A DNA stretch of 64,000 bases, taken from NCBI GenBank assembly GCA_002344215.1, contig DDSV01000018.1, forward strand, positions 160,879 to 224,878. The letters are read 5' to 3'. Below are positions 19,289 through 28,462 of the stretch, one piece after another. How positions within the stretch are numbered: position 1 is the stretch's first letter; the number at the start of each line of letters is the position of its first letter. The position numbers and the translations under genes were made by a program. The notes beneath the pieces are model-generated. The model had not been told where the DNA came from and did not search any database. It worked only from the letters and a program-made list of their open reading frames with translations. This stretch comes from Akkermansiaceae bacterium UBA2381 (GTDB lineage: Bacteria; Verrucomicrobiota; Verrucomicrobiia; Verrucomicrobiales; DEV007).

Positions 19289-20317
19289 TCACTGCGCCGC
19301 CTTGATCTCGTCCCAGGCTTTGTTGTAGAGGGCGTTTTTCTCCCCGAGGTCGTCGACCATTTCACACTTCTTCATCGTTTCGTCGTCGAGGAAGAGGGCA
19401 TCGTTCTCCTTGAACTCGGGGCTGACCATGTCGTAGGCCGTTTTGTTAGGGGCGAGATAGAAGATGTATTCCATATTGACGGCGGCATTGGCCGGGTCGG
19501 TCAGAAAGTTGACGAAGGAGTGGGCCAGCTCGGGATTGGGTGCGGTGGCGGAGATGACAAGATCATCGCAGGCGACGGAAGTGCCCTCGCGGGGGACGGC
19601 AAACTTGATCGCCTTGTTGTCCTCCTGGGCCTGGAAGGCATCGCCGGCGTAGGCGTGCGAAAGAAAGAACTCCGCCGAGGCGAGGCCACCGTCATACTGG
19701 TCGCTTTCGAATTTGGCGATGTTCTTTTTCCACTTGATGACGAGATCCTTCGCCTGGGAGATCTGCGTCTCGTCGGTGGTATTAAGGCTGAAGCCAAGCA
19801 TCTTGAGGGCGGCCCCGATCGTCTCGCGGGAATCATTGAGGAGGGTCATGCGTCCCTTGAGATCCTCCCGTTCAAACATCTTCCAGCTCGGCTCGACATT
19901 CTCGACCCGGTCACTCAACCAGGCGATGCCGCTCGGGGCGAGCATGTAGGGCACGCTCCATTTCATCTCCTTGTCGAAGGCGAGGCCGGTCAGGTACTCG
20001 GAATCGACATGTTGAAGGTTTGTCAGGCGCGCGTGGTCGAGTTCGATGATCATCTTCTCGCGGGCGAGGACCTTGACCATGTAGCTGGAGGGCACGAGGA
20101 CATCATAGCCGGTCGCGCCTGCCTTCAGCTTCGCGAGCATCGCCTCGTTCGAGTCGAAAATGTCGATCACCAGCCGGCAGTTGTACTCGGTCTCGAACTT
20201 GGTGATGAGCTCGGGGTTTAGGTAGTCGTCCCAGGTGTAGAGGTGAAGTTCGGGCTTTTTCTCTCCGCACGAGGTGAGAAGCAGGGCGGCGGCGAGGAGG
20301 GAGAGGGTGTGTTTCAT
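19289..20317 (-). CDS. potD: Spermidine/putrescine-binding lipoprotein PotD
   Basis: This 342-residue periplasmic solute-binding protein has an N-terminal lipoprotein signal (lipobox LLTSC) and then the family opening LHLYTWDDYLNPELI. It captures polyamines for the ABC importer. Recognisable family segments are FDSNEAMLAKL, YDVLVPSSYMV and AVPREGT. Its ATG overlaps the potC stop by 4 bp (ATGA), so the operon order is potA-potB-potC-potD. PotD versus PotF specificity cannot be settled from the sequence alone. Confidence 0.93.
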   Translation of the reverse strand: MKHTLSLLAAALLLTSCGEKKPELHLYTWDDYLNPELITKFETEYNCRLVIDIFDSNEAMLAKLKAGATGYDVLVPSSYMVKVLAREKMIIELDHARLTNLQHVDSEYLTGLAFDKEMKWSVPYMLAPSGIAWLSDRVENVEPSWKMFEREDLKGRMTLLNDSRETIGAALKMLGFSLNTTDETQISQAKDLVIKWKKNIAKFESDQYDGGLASAEFFLSHAYAGDAFQAQEDNKAIKFAVPREGTSVACDDLVISATAPNPELAHSFVNFLTDPANAAVNMEYIFYLAPNKTAYDMVSPEFKENDALFLDDETMKKCEMVDDLGEKNALYNKAWDEIKAAQ

Positions 20318-21108
20318 CGGCTGGTGGAGTTGGGATGGGATTGGTTCAGTTTCTGGCTCAGCCAGACGATCAGGAAGGTGAGGACGAGAAATAGGGTGGA
20401 GATCGCGTTGATGACGGGGAGCTCTTTGCTGTGTTTCACCATACTGTAGATCTTGAGCGGAAGAGTAGTGGATCCCGGTCCTGTCACAAAAAACGTGATC
20501 ACATAATCGTCAACCGAAAGGGTGAAGGCAAGGAGACCTCCCGCGATGATGCCCGGGGCGAGGAGAGGCAGGATGATTCGCCTGACAATGACCCATCGGG
20601 TTGCCCCGAGATCGCGCGCCGCATCGATGACATTTTCATCAAATCCCTGGAGTCGTCCAAGGACAACGACGGTGACGAAGCTGGCGCAAAAGGTGACATG
20701 CGCGATGAGGATGGTGCCGGTGCCGAGGGTCGCGCCGATCCCGACGAAGAAAAGGAGAAGGCTGATCCCCATGAGGAGATCGGGAATAATGATGGGCAGA
20801 TAGAGGACTCCGTAATGGACCTGCTGCAGTTTGGTGCGATACCAGTGAAGGGCACAGGCCGAGAGAGTTCCGAGGACCATGGAAAGGGCGCTTGAGGAAA
20901 GGGCGATGGTAAGGGTGCGAAGCGCCGCATCCCAGAGGTCCCGGTTCATCGGATTGATCAGGGCCAGATACCATTTCAGGGTGAAGCCTTCCCAGGTCGA
21001 ACTGTAGAGGGCCGCATTGAACGAGTTCGCCACGAGAAAGAAAATCGGCAGGTAGAGGAAAACCAGCACCAGACCAAAAACGAGAGCAGGGAGTCGGCTT
21101 GATTTCAT
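20314..21108 (-). CDS. potC: Spermidine/putrescine ABC transporter permease PotC
   Basis: This is a 264-residue inner-membrane permease with about six transmembrane helices and the ABC-permease EAA loop near AARDLGATRWVIVRRIILP. I start it at the ATG at 21108 (MKSSRLPALVFG) because this gives the usual length and an ATGA overlap with the potB stop. The longer in-frame extension upstream lies inside potB. It forms the translocation pore with PotB. Confidence 0.94.
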   Translation of the reverse strand: MKSSRLPALVFGLVLVFLYLPIFFLVANSFNAALYSSTWEGFTLKWYLALINPMNRDLWDAALRTLTIALSSSALSMVLGTLSACALHWYRTKLQQVHYGVLYLPIIIPDLLMGISLLLFFVGIGATLGTGTILIAHVTFCASFVTVVVLGRLQGFDENVIDAARDLGATRWVIVRRIILPLLAPGIIAGGLLAFTLSVDDYVITFFVTGPGSTTLPLKIYSMVKHSKELPVINAISTLFLVLTFLIVWLSQKLNQSHPNSTSR

Positions 21109-21974
21109 CCGTGCGCGACCTTGTCCCTCCGGTTGAGGATGAAGACGATGAGGATGGGGACCATCGTGATGGCGAGGAGAGCGACCGAGAGGGCCGCCGC
21201 TTCGGGCAGATTGCGACCCGAGAGGGCCCGCTGGGCGATCTTGTTTCCTATCATTTCGTTCGACGAACCACCAACGAGATCGGGGATGACGTAGGAACCA
21301 AGAGCCGGAATCAGAACGAGGGCCATTGCGGTCAGGAGTCCGCGGCTTACCGCCGGGATGAAGACCCGCCACATCGCGCGGAGGCCGCTGGCGCCGAGAT
21401 CCCGCGCCGCCTCGAGGAGACTGTAGTCGAAGCGTTCCGCCGCCGCATAGAGCGGGAGAATGGCGAAGGGCAGGTGGGTGTAGACCATCACGAAGAGGAT
21501 GGCGCCCTCGTTATTGAGGAAATAGGTGTTCGGGTCAATGAGTCCGATGGAGACAAAAGCCTGCCGGAGCATGCCCTCTGGGTGGAGAATAATACGCCAG
21601 GCCGCGACGCGGATGACGAAATTGGTCCAGAAGGGTACGATGACCAATATCAGCAATATCCCGCGCCATTTCTCCTGCATCCGTCCCAGGAGAAAAGCGA
21701 TGGGGAGCGCCAGAAGAAGACAGATCGCGGTGGTGGCGAGGCTGAGTCTGAGGGTGCGCCAGAGGATGATCAGGTAGGCCGGATCGCCAAGAGATCGCCA
21801 GGCCTCAAGAGCCCAACCGTCACCGACTCCTCCGTTGGGATCGGCCGCCCGGAATGAAATAATGACCATTTCAAACGACGGAATCAAAAAGAAGACCGCG
21901 AGCCAGAGCAGGGTCGGGGCGGTGAGGAGAAGCTCGTTTTTGCGGCGAATCATTGAGTTATCATTCGTCATCAT
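21105..21974 (-). CDS. potB: Spermidine/putrescine ABC transporter permease PotB
   Basis: This 289-residue inner-membrane permease has about six helices and the EAA loop AARDLGASGLRAMWRVFIP. It pairs with PotC. The first ATG (21974) overlaps the end of potA by 14 bp. A second ATG at 21953 (MIRRKNELLL) lies just past the potA stop and would remove the polar N-terminus; neither has a clear Shine-Dalgarno sequence, so the start is uncertain. Translational coupling within the pot operon is likely. Confidence 0.93.
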   Translation of the reverse strand: MMTNDNSMIRRKNELLLTAPTLLWLAVFFLIPSFEMVIISFRAADPNGGVGDGWALEAWRSLGDPAYLIILWRTLRLSLATTAICLLLALPIAFLLGRMQEKWRGILLILVIVPFWTNFVIRVAAWRIILHPEGMLRQAFVSIGLIDPNTYFLNNEGAILFVMVYTHLPFAILPLYAAAERFDYSLLEAARDLGASGLRAMWRVFIPAVSRGLLTAMALVLIPALGSYVIPDLVGGSSNEMIGNKIAQRALSGRNLPEAAALSVALLAITMVPILIVFILNRRDKVAHG

Positions 21975-23115
21975 CCGGCAGCGAGAGCAACTGCCTGTCC
22001 TCTTCGGCGAAGTTCTCGAGCAGATAACCGTCGTTGGCGTTCCAGCTCACCCAAACCTCGTCACCCCATTGGGGTGGTTTGGCCTCGTCGAGAAAAAAGC
22101 GACCATGCTGCGATTCGACCATGAGAAGCTCCTCCCCGGTGCGCACCCAGAATCGGGTCATCGAACCGAGGTAGATCATGTCCTGAACGACTCCCCTGAC
22201 CGCGTTGCGATTTTCCGGAAGTGGGTCCGGTCGGGTCCGGGACAGGGCGATCTTCTCGGGTCGGAGGCTGAGGTTGACCCGTTCGCCCGGCTTGAGGGTG
22301 CGGTCGTTGTAGATGCGGACCGGGCCTCCGAGGTAGTCGAAGGTGCCGGTGCTGTGTTCGTTGTCCACCGTGGCATCCACTTTCCCGCGCAGGAAATTGG
22401 TGTCCCCGATGAAGGCGGCGACAAAACTGTTCACCGGCGTCTCATAGATCGCGGCGGGGGCGCCGATCTGTTCGATGTTGCCCGCACGCATCACCGCAAT
22501 ACGGTCGCTGATGCCCATGGCCTCATGCTGATCATGGGTGACATAGAGAAAGGTGATGCCGACCTCTTCGTGAAGTTCGTCGAGTTCGACGAGGAGACGC
22601 TGCCGCAATTTCAGATCGAGGGCCGCGAGCGGTTCGTCGAGGAGGAGCACCTCGGGTTTGTTGATGAGAGCTCGCGCGATCGCGACGCGCTGCTTCTGGC
22701 CGCCGCTGATCTGTGAGGGTTTCTTGTCGGCATGTGAGGCGAGATCGACGAGTTCCAGCATCCGCTCGACCTCGGAATCGATTTCCTTCCGGGAGAGCTG
22801 TTTCGCGAGCTCGGGCCCGAAGGCGACATTCTGCCGCAAGGTGAGGTGGGGAAAGAGGGCGTAGTTCTGGAAGACAGTATTGACGGGCCGCTTTTCGGGC
22901 GGCAGTTCGGTGAGGTCTTTCCCGTTGAGGAGGATGCGTCCTCCGTCCGGCGAGAGAAATCCCGCGACGAGGCGCAGCAGCGTCGTCTTGCCGCATCCGC
23001 TGGGGCCGAGGAGGGAAAAGACTTCTCCCTTGCCCACGGAAAAGGAAGCGTCCGAAACGGCCACAAAGTCGTCGAAGCGCTTCGTCACGTTCTCGAAGAC
23101 CAGAAAATCGCTCAT
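21961..23115 (-). CDS. potA: Spermidine/putrescine ABC transporter ATPase PotA
   Basis: This is a 384-residue ATPase with Walker A GPSGCGKTT, Q-loop NYALFPH, signature SGGQKQRVAIARAL, Walker B LLLDEPLAALD and switch His in YVTHDQ, followed by a TOBE domain (NLSLRPEKI). I choose the ATG at 23115 (MSDFLVFENV); an earlier in-frame Met would add 13 residues with no family match. It is the first gene of the leftward pot operon and powers polyamine uptake. Confidence 0.94.
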   Translation of the reverse strand: MSDFLVFENVTKRFDDFVAVSDASFSVGKGEVFSLLGPSGCGKTTLLRLVAGFLSPDGGRILLNGKDLTELPPEKRPVNTVFQNYALFPHLTLRQNVAFGPELAKQLSRKEIDSEVERMLELVDLASHADKKPSQISGGQKQRVAIARALINKPEVLLLDEPLAALDLKLRQRLLVELDELHEEVGITFLYVTHDQHEAMGISDRIAVMRAGNIEQIGAPAAIYETPVNSFVAAFIGDTNFLRGKVDATVDNEHSTGTFDYLGGPVRIYNDRTLKPGERVNLSLRPEKIALSRTRPDPLPENRNAVRGVVQDMIYLGSMTRFWVRTGEELLMVESQHGRFFLDEAKPPQWGDEVWVSWNANDGYLLENFAEEDRQLLSLPDDDE

Positions 23116-23275
23116 ATCGGAAATTGAAACTAGAAGCGAATCGGGGAGCGGCAAGAAAAATATGGAATCGATTCTCCTGTCAGGACCTTGAGCACCCGGA
23201 AAGGGTGTTCTGAGATGATACTGTCACCATCGGGAGATTGATTTTTGCGGGATGTTCTGACCCAATTGAAAAAGA
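23116..23275. other. Divergent intergenic region with a stem-loop
   Basis: It separates potA (leftward) from a small ORF (rightward). It holds a GC-rich stem (GAGCACCC with GGGTGTTC, loop GGAAA, about 23190-23210) and the short palindrome GAATCGATTC. Promoters for both directions are expected here, but I see no clear -35/-10 pair. Confidence 0.35.
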
Positions 23276-23530
23276 ATGAACTCCGATATTCCTGAATCCT
23301 CGAGTGCGAAGCGCCTCACTGCCTACTCGTTTCTGGTCGCCTTCGCCAACGACCACACCATTGACGAAGGAGAGCTCCGACTGCTTGAGAAGATGGCCCT
23401 GGAAGACGGAGTGCTCGACGAGGCGGAAAAAGAAGTCCTCGCGATGCTGTTTTCGAGAGTCCCGGAGAGCACGGCGAACCCTCAGGTTTGGGAAGCGATC
23501 ACCCGCTTTCGCGAGGAGCACGGTTTCTAG
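23276..23530 (+). CDS. Small conserved-type protein of unknown function (84 aa)
   Basis: This short, acidic, all-helical soluble protein looks related to TerB-like helical domains: AFANDHTIDEGELRLLEKMALEDGVLDEAEKEVL resembles the paired acidic-helix pattern, split here as ANDHTIDEGEL and EDGVLDEAEKEV. An A-rich stretch (GAAAAAGA) precedes the ATG. Codon use matches the neighbours and the frame is intact, so I think it is a real gene. I cannot assign a function. The TerB resemblance is weak and by eye. Confidence 0.6.
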   Translation: MNSDIPESSSAKRLTAYSFLVAFANDHTIDEGELRLLEKMALEDGVLDEAEKEVLAMLFSRVPESTANPQVWEAITRFREEHGF

Positions 23531-23553
23531 GAGTCTGCCGCCCCGCTTTGCGC

Positions 23554-23997
23554 TTATGGCACCGGCTTGAAGTAGACCCACTGCTCGACGTCGCCGGGCA
23601 GCTTCATCCGCACTCCGGTCGAGACCTTGCTCCAGGTGATAATTTCACCGTCGTCAAATTGCAGAACGACCGTGCTTGTGTCGGGACGCTCGATGATGTG
23701 ATATCCCCTCGCTTCACCGACTCCGTTGCGAACCCGCCTCATTTCGGTGGGGGTAAACTCGATTTCGACCCCCTCAAACTGGGTCAGGAGGATGCGCGAA
23801 AGCCCCTTCTGAAGTCCCGAAACGATGTCTTTAAGAAAACCCTCTCCGGGGTTCCGGCCACTGTCCTGAGGAGTGGAAATCATGGAAAGAGTCAGCTCGC
23901 GGTCGAGGGTCCATTTTCCCAGGTGCCAGTTTCTCCCGCAACCGGTGAGAAAGAGGGTTGAAGCAAGGAGCAGACAGAGTCGGGTGGTGGTCTTCAC
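23554..23997 (-). CDS. Hypothetical lipoprotein (147 aa)
   Basis: A clear lipoprotein signal peptide ends in the lipobox LTGC, so the mature protein of about 128 residues should be lipid-anchored in the envelope. The rest contains WHLGKWTLDREL and several beta-strand-like segments (VVLQFDDGEIITWSKV), similar in flavour to small lipocalin-like proteins, but I recognise no family. It lies alone, convergent with the 84-aa ORF. Confidence 0.6.
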   Translation of the reverse strand: MKTTTRLCLLLASTLFLTGCGRNWHLGKWTLDRELTLSMISTPQDSGRNPGEGFLKDIVSGLQKGLSRILLTQFEGVEIEFTPTEMRRVRNGVGEARGYHIIERPDTSTVVLQFDDGEIITWSKVSTGVRMKLPGDVEQWVYFKPVP

Positions 23998-24080
23998 AGG
24001 GTTCAGGCTACGCCCGAAGGGGATTTGATGTCAATGGACAAGAGGGCGGGTGAATTTTATTTATATTTCCGAGATATCCG

Positions 24081-24109
24081 TTGATCAAGATAGCTAATAG
24101 AGTCATATT
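24081..24109 (+). promoter_or_regulatory. Putative sigma-70-type promoter for ftsK
   Basis: TTGATC (24081-24086), a 17-bp spacer and CATATT (24104-24109) sit in a markedly AT-rich region about 80 bp before the ftsK start. Between them and the gene is an inverted repeat TTCTGG (24128-24133) / CCAGAA (24149-24154). Spacing and composition fit a housekeeping promoter. Confidence 0.45.
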
Positions 24110-24186
24110 TAGGGCTAAATCTCCGCTTTCTGGTATTTACAATAATTTCCAGAACTAACCGATTCTTGTTTGATTTGCCCCGGAAT

Positions 24187-26784
24187 ATGGCCGCCAGAAA
24201 ATCCAGCGTTGCGACAGAGAAGCCCGCCTCGCGGAAAAAACCGGCCCCCTCCGAATCCAAAACTCCCCGGGAAAAGCGTGTCTTCACCGACGAGCCCTAT
24301 GCCTTTCACGAGGTCGTCGCGATCGTGCTCCTCGGGATCTGTTCCATGTTTGTGCTGGCGCTGGTGTCCTACTCGCCGGCGGATCTCCCTTCCTGGGTTC
24401 CTTTCAGCAGTCAGTCGGGACAGAGCCACACGATCGACAATTTCATCGGACCGGTCGGAGCGGTCGTGGCCGGGTACGCCTATTTCTTCTTCGGCGCGGC
24501 CAGCTTTCTCATCCCCGCCGTCCTGGCCTGGTGGGGCATTCAGGTGCTCACGGGCGCCCGTCCCTTTCATACACGCAATATTCTCTCCTTCGCCCTGCTG
24601 GGCATTTCGGCGGCCTGTCTCGTTGAGTTTCAGACCTGGTTCTTCGAGGACTGGTCGACCCGCTACAATCTGCCGAAGAGCGCCGGAGGTTTCATCGGCT
24701 ACGGAGTGGGCCACAAGCTCGTCGAGCAACTGCTGGGATCGGTCGGATCGGTCATTGTCATGTCCATCATTTACACGATTTCGCTGATCGTGATCACGGG
24801 CATTCATCCCTTCCGTTTCATCGGAATGCTACGCCGGGGCATCGCCCATCTCATCGTCAGTCTGCGCAACCGCGGACCGCTCTTCTCGGGATTCAAACTG
24901 CCCTCGTTCGCGAAGTCAGAGGTGCCGGATCGATCACGCCGCCGCCTTGAGAGGCAGGAGAGGGTCGAACCGAAGAAGGAACCGAGGGCAGCTAAAGAAT
25001 CAACGCCTCCCGTGAACCCCCTGCCTGCTCAGGGAGATCTCTTCAAGGATCTCGCGCCGGCGACACCGGAACCGCGCATCATCGATTCCTCGCAGAGCGC
25101 GAGGAAAAAATTGACCCCCGAGGAGGCGGCCGGCTCTCTCTTTGACCGGGAAAAGAAAGAAGGAACCGTGCTCTCCGGAGGCCAGTTTCAGAATTACAAG
25201 CTGCCCAGCCTTAACATCCTCCAATACGCCGATGACTCGGAGGCTACGCCGACGAATCAGGCGGAGCTGATCAGCCAGCAGGCTACGATCGTCTCGACCC
25301 TCGCGACCTTCGGAGTTGAGGTGGAGCCGGGCGACATCACACGCGGGCCGACGATCACCCGCTTTGAGCTTTATCCGACCCCCGGACTTCGGGTCAACCG
25401 TATCACCTCGCTTGAGGCGGACCTTGCCCGTGCCACCAAGGCGGAGCGGATTAATATTCTCGCGCCCGTCCCCGGGAAAGACACCGTCGGGATCGAGATC
25501 GCGAACAACGAAAAAATCCCCGTGGCCCTGCGCGAGCTCTTTGAGGATGAGGCCTTCCGCGACTCCAAGGCCAAGCTCCCCCTCGCTCTCGGCAAGGATG
25601 TCTACGGACGCACCATCGTCGGCGACCTCACCCGCATGCCCCACCTTCTCGTCGCCGGGGCGACCGGGAGCGGCAAGAGCGTTTGCATCAACAGCATCAT
25701 CGCGAGTTTGCTTTACCGCTTCACTCCGGATGAACTCCGCTTCATCATGGTCGACCCCAAGGTCGTTGAGATGCAGCTCTACAACAAGTTGCCCCACATG
25801 GTCATCCCGGTGGTGACCGACCCGAAAAAGGTCCTTCTCGCGCTGCGCTGGGTCATCAATGAGATGGAGCGTCGCTATGCTCTTTTCGCCAAAGTGGGAA
25901 CGCGGAACTTCGACGGCTTCAACACGATGCGCACCCGCGAAATGGCCGAGCTGAAGGCGGCCGAGGAGGTCATGATCGAGGAACCGGAGCTTGAGCTGGT
26001 GCATCATGTCAGGCTCGGAGACGATCTCGCGATCGAGGGCGGATTCCCCGAAGAGAGCATCGATCTTCCCGCCCCGCGTCGCAATCGACCCTCCTCCGGA
26101 GACAGTGACCTTCCCGAGAGCCTTCCCTACATTGTCGTGATCATCGACGAGCTCGCCGACCTTATGCAGACCGCTCCGGCCGATGTAGAAACCGGGATCG
26201 CCCGGATCGCGCAAAAGGCCCGTGCCGCCGGCATCCACCTGATCGTCGCGACTCAGACACCGCGGGCCGACGTCGTCACCGGTATCATCAAGGCCAACAT
26301 CCCCTCCCGGATCGCCTTCCAGGTTTCCTCCAAGACCGACAGCCGCATCATCCTCGACGCCAACGGAGCGGAGAACCTCGTCGGCAAGGGGGACATGCTC
26401 TATCTGCCGCCCGGAAGCGCCCAGTTGATCCGTGCTCAGGGGGCCCTCATTACCGACGAGGAAGCCCAGGATCTGGTCGAGGCCTGCGCCGCCTACGGGT
26501 CGCCGCGCTTCGAGCCCGAGGCCCAGGAGGCCCTTGAGGGCGGTGAGTTTGGCGAGGGGGATGACGAGATCTCCGGAGCCGATGAGGATGTCCTCGAGAA
26601 GTGCCTTGAGGTCATCTACGCTGAGAAAAAGGCGTCTACCTCTTTGCTGCAGAGGCGCTTGCGCCTGGGCTACACCCGGGCTGCGCGGATGATTGATATT
26701 CTCGAGAGCCGGGGCATCATCGGGGCCGGGGATGGCGCAAAACCACGGGAAATTCTGGTCGATCTTTCCGACGATTTCGATTAA
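24187..26784 (+). CDS. ftsK: DNA translocase FtsK
   Basis: This 865-residue septal DNA pump would move chromosome ends apart and guide dimer resolution at cell division. Basic N-terminus, then about four membrane helices (residues about 38-215), a Pro/Lys-rich linker, and the FtsK motor with Walker A GATGSGKSV (about 491), Walker B VVIIDELADLM and a C-terminal winged-helix gamma domain (about 803-865) that reads KOPS-like DNA sites. I choose ATG 24187 (MAARKSS) over an in-frame TTG at 24166. Between the Walker boxes there is an acidic insertion (about residues 597-640). RodZ-like and GNAT genes follow on the same strand. Confidence 0.95.
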   Translation: MAARKSSVATEKPASRKKPAPSESKTPREKRVFTDEPYAFHEVVAIVLLGICSMFVLALVSYSPADLPSWVPFSSQSGQSHTIDNFIGPVGAVVAGYAYFFFGAASFLIPAVLAWWGIQVLTGARPFHTRNILSFALLGISAACLVEFQTWFFEDWSTRYNLPKSAGGFIGYGVGHKLVEQLLGSVGSVIVMSIIYTISLIVITGIHPFRFIGMLRRGIAHLIVSLRNRGPLFSGFKLPSFAKSEVPDRSRRRLERQERVEPKKEPRAAKESTPPVNPLPAQGDLFKDLAPATPEPRIIDSSQSARKKLTPEEAAGSLFDREKKEGTVLSGGQFQNYKLPSLNILQYADDSEATPTNQAELISQQATIVSTLATFGVEVEPGDITRGPTITRFELYPTPGLRVNRITSLEADLARATKAERINILAPVPGKDTVGIEIANNEKIPVALRELFEDEAFRDSKAKLPLALGKDVYGRTIVGDLTRMPHLLVAGATGSGKSVCINSIIASLLYRFTPDELRFIMVDPKVVEMQLYNKLPHMVIPVVTDPKKVLLALRWVINEMERRYALFAKVGTRNFDGFNTMRTREMAELKAAEEVMIEEPELELVHHVRLGDDLAIEGGFPEESIDLPAPRRNRPSSGDSDLPESLPYIVVIIDELADLMQTAPADVETGIARIAQKARAAGIHLIVATQTPRADVVTGIIKANIPSRIAFQVSSKTDSRIILDANGAENLVGKGDMLYLPPGSAQLIRAQGALITDEEAQDLVEACAAYGSPRFEPEAQEALEGGEFGEGDDEISGADEDVLEKCLEVIYAEKKASTSLLQRRLRLGYTRAARMIDILESRGIIGAGDGAKPREILVDLSDDFD

Positions 26785-26891
26785 CTTCCCGACTCGGGAA
26801 TTGATTTTGTGAAAAATCTGACGTATTCGCGCGTCTGACTCCCGCAGACTGACTCCACCCGAAGGGTGGGGAAAGATGGAATCAGGCAACC

Positions 26892-27839
26892 ATGCCGACA
26901 ATCGGACAGAAACTGGGTAAAGCTAGACGCAGCAGGGACCTCTCCATCGAGGACGTGGCCCATGAGACGCGCATTCACCCGAACATGATCCTCTGCATCG
27001 AAGAGGACGATTTTTCGCATTTCCCCAGCGTCGCCTACGCCAAGAGTTTTATCCGGAAGTACAGCGACTACCTTGAAGTCGACATTTCCTCCGAGATGTC
27101 CGCCCTCAACAGCGGCGTCACGGTTCGTCTCAGCGAGAATGAGCTGCTGGGGGAAATGAAAAACACGATCAACAAGGATCATCGTTTCCGCCTCGAGCGG
27201 CGTCCCCGGGGCCAGCGTCGCCGTCCCGAAAAGCCGGGCGGAGCTCCCCTCTTTCTGAATTTTATTCTTTTCTGTCTGATCGCCGCCCTCGTCATCTTCT
27301 ACGTCCTCGGTTACAACGCCAGCAGCCCCGAAGAGGCGAAATCGGAAATCACCAAAGGCCTCCAGCAGGCCAATCCCTTCGGTGGTCCCGTCGAGGAAAC
27401 CGCCGCGGTCGATCCGGTCGCGGTCCCGCCGCTCGCCGATGCCCCGGCAACTCCGCCCGCTGCTCCCGTCCCCGTGGCGGAGACGGCCATCGCCAAACCC
27501 GAGGTTAAGGTTCAGTTCGAGGACGACCTCGCCGGGGCACCTCCCCAGGCCCCTGCCCCCGCCGCCAGCACCGAGGCGAACCTCCGTCCGCGTAACACCC
27601 CCGGAATGGTCTTTGTCGAGGAGCCCGTCAAACCGCTCAGTTCATCCGATCTCCCCGCCGTCCGCAAACCCGGAGTGGAGCCCCAGGCGGTCCTTCGTCC
27701 TGAAGGAACCGATCCCGCCGCGACGCGACGGCAGGAAGAGGCGGCCCGTCCCAAGCCGGCGGCGAACCCGCAGAATGCCGGCGAGCAGACTCCGCCCGCT
27801 TCGCCGATCCGGGCGGTGCCCGTCGCGGTTTCGGAGTAA
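26892..27839 (+). CDS. RodZ-like protein: HTH domain, one membrane helix, proline-rich tail
   Basis: Residues 4-65 form a Cro/CI-type helix-turn-helix (GQKLGKARRSRDLSIEDVA), as in the cell-shape protein RodZ, where this domain binds MreB in the cytoplasm. A basic linker leads to a single membrane helix (about 120-140) and a long Pro/Ala/Val-rich periplasmic region. The C-terminal DUF4115 beta domain of RodZ is not apparent. A role in cell shape or division is plausible next to ftsK but is inference. An unusual transcription factor anchored in the membrane is the alternative. Confidence 0.75.
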   Translation: MPTIGQKLGKARRSRDLSIEDVAHETRIHPNMILCIEEDDFSHFPSVAYAKSFIRKYSDYLEVDISSEMSALNSGVTVRLSENELLGEMKNTINKDHRFRLERRPRGQRRRPEKPGGAPLFLNFILFCLIAALVIFYVLGYNASSPEEAKSEITKGLQQANPFGGPVEETAAVDPVAVPPLADAPATPPAAPVPVAETAIAKPEVKVQFEDDLAGAPPQAPAPAASTEANLRPRNTPGMVFVEEPVKPLSSSDLPAVRKPGVEPQAVLRPEGTDPAATRRQEEAARPKPAANPQNAGEQTPPASPIRAVPVAVSE

Positions 27840-27864
27840 AGGAACGATTTCCCGGGACACACTC

Positions 27865-28344
27865 ATGGGAGATCTCCTCGTCAAGCTTTACGACCTGCCG
27901 GACGAGGGAACGGCGAAGGAGCGACTCATCGCGCAGGGCATCCGTCTCAAACGCCCCCTCTCCGCCGAAAAGAGCCTGATCTGCCGCTGGGTGAAAGAGC
28001 ACTTCAGCGAGGGCTGGTCCGACGAAGTGTCCCTCGCCTTTTCCGGGCAACCGGTCACCTGCTTCATCGCCCTGAACGAGGCTTCCGATCCGGTCGGCTT
28101 CGCCTGTTACGACGCCACCTTTCGCGGGTTCTTTGGTCCGACCGGAGTCCTCGAGAGCCATCGGGGACAGGGAATCGGAACCGCGCTGTTGTTGCGCGCG
28201 CTTCACGCGATGAGTGAGGCGGGATATGCGTATGCCGTGATCGGATTCTCAGGGGCGGATGAGTTTTATGCGAGGACGGTCGGAGCGGTGCCGATTGAAG
28301 GTTCGACGCCGGGGCCTTATCGGGATCGGGTGAGACGGGGGTGA
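27865..28344 (+). CDS. GNAT-family N-acetyltransferase
   Basis: This 159-residue cytoplasmic protein has the acetyl-CoA-binding motif A VLESHRGQGIGTALLLRALHAM (key part RGQGIGTALL) and a C-terminal FYARTVGA segment typical of motif B. The substrate is not predictable; small-molecule, antibiotic and protein acetylation are all possible. The ATG at 27865 gives the normal family length; the frame continues upstream only as a shadow of the RodZ-like gene, which ends 25 bp earlier. A strong terminator follows. Confidence 0.85.
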   Translation: MGDLLVKLYDLPDEGTAKERLIAQGIRLKRPLSAEKSLICRWVKEHFSEGWSDEVSLAFSGQPVTCFIALNEASDPVGFACYDATFRGFFGPTGVLESHRGQGIGTALLLRALHAMSEAGYAYAVIGFSGADEFYARTVGAVPIEGSTPGPYRDRVRRG

Positions 28345-28406
28345 GGGAATTCGAGGCTTGATTTCGGGGGTGCGGGTGGGGAGGATGGGAATCGGCTGCA
28401 GGAATT

Positions 28407-28438
28407 TGTGTACGAATCCGATTCGTACACAGTTTTTT
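28407..28438 (+). terminator. Rho-independent terminator after the acetyltransferase gene
   Basis: A perfect 12-bp stem, TGTGTACGAATC (28407-28418) and GATTCGTACACA (28420-28431), closes over a single base by sequence (a real fold would open a 3-5 base loop) and is followed by six T residues (28433-28438). This is the clearest intrinsic terminator in the window. Confidence 0.85.
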
Positions 28439-28462
28439 GTGGTTAAACAACGTTCTGCAAAA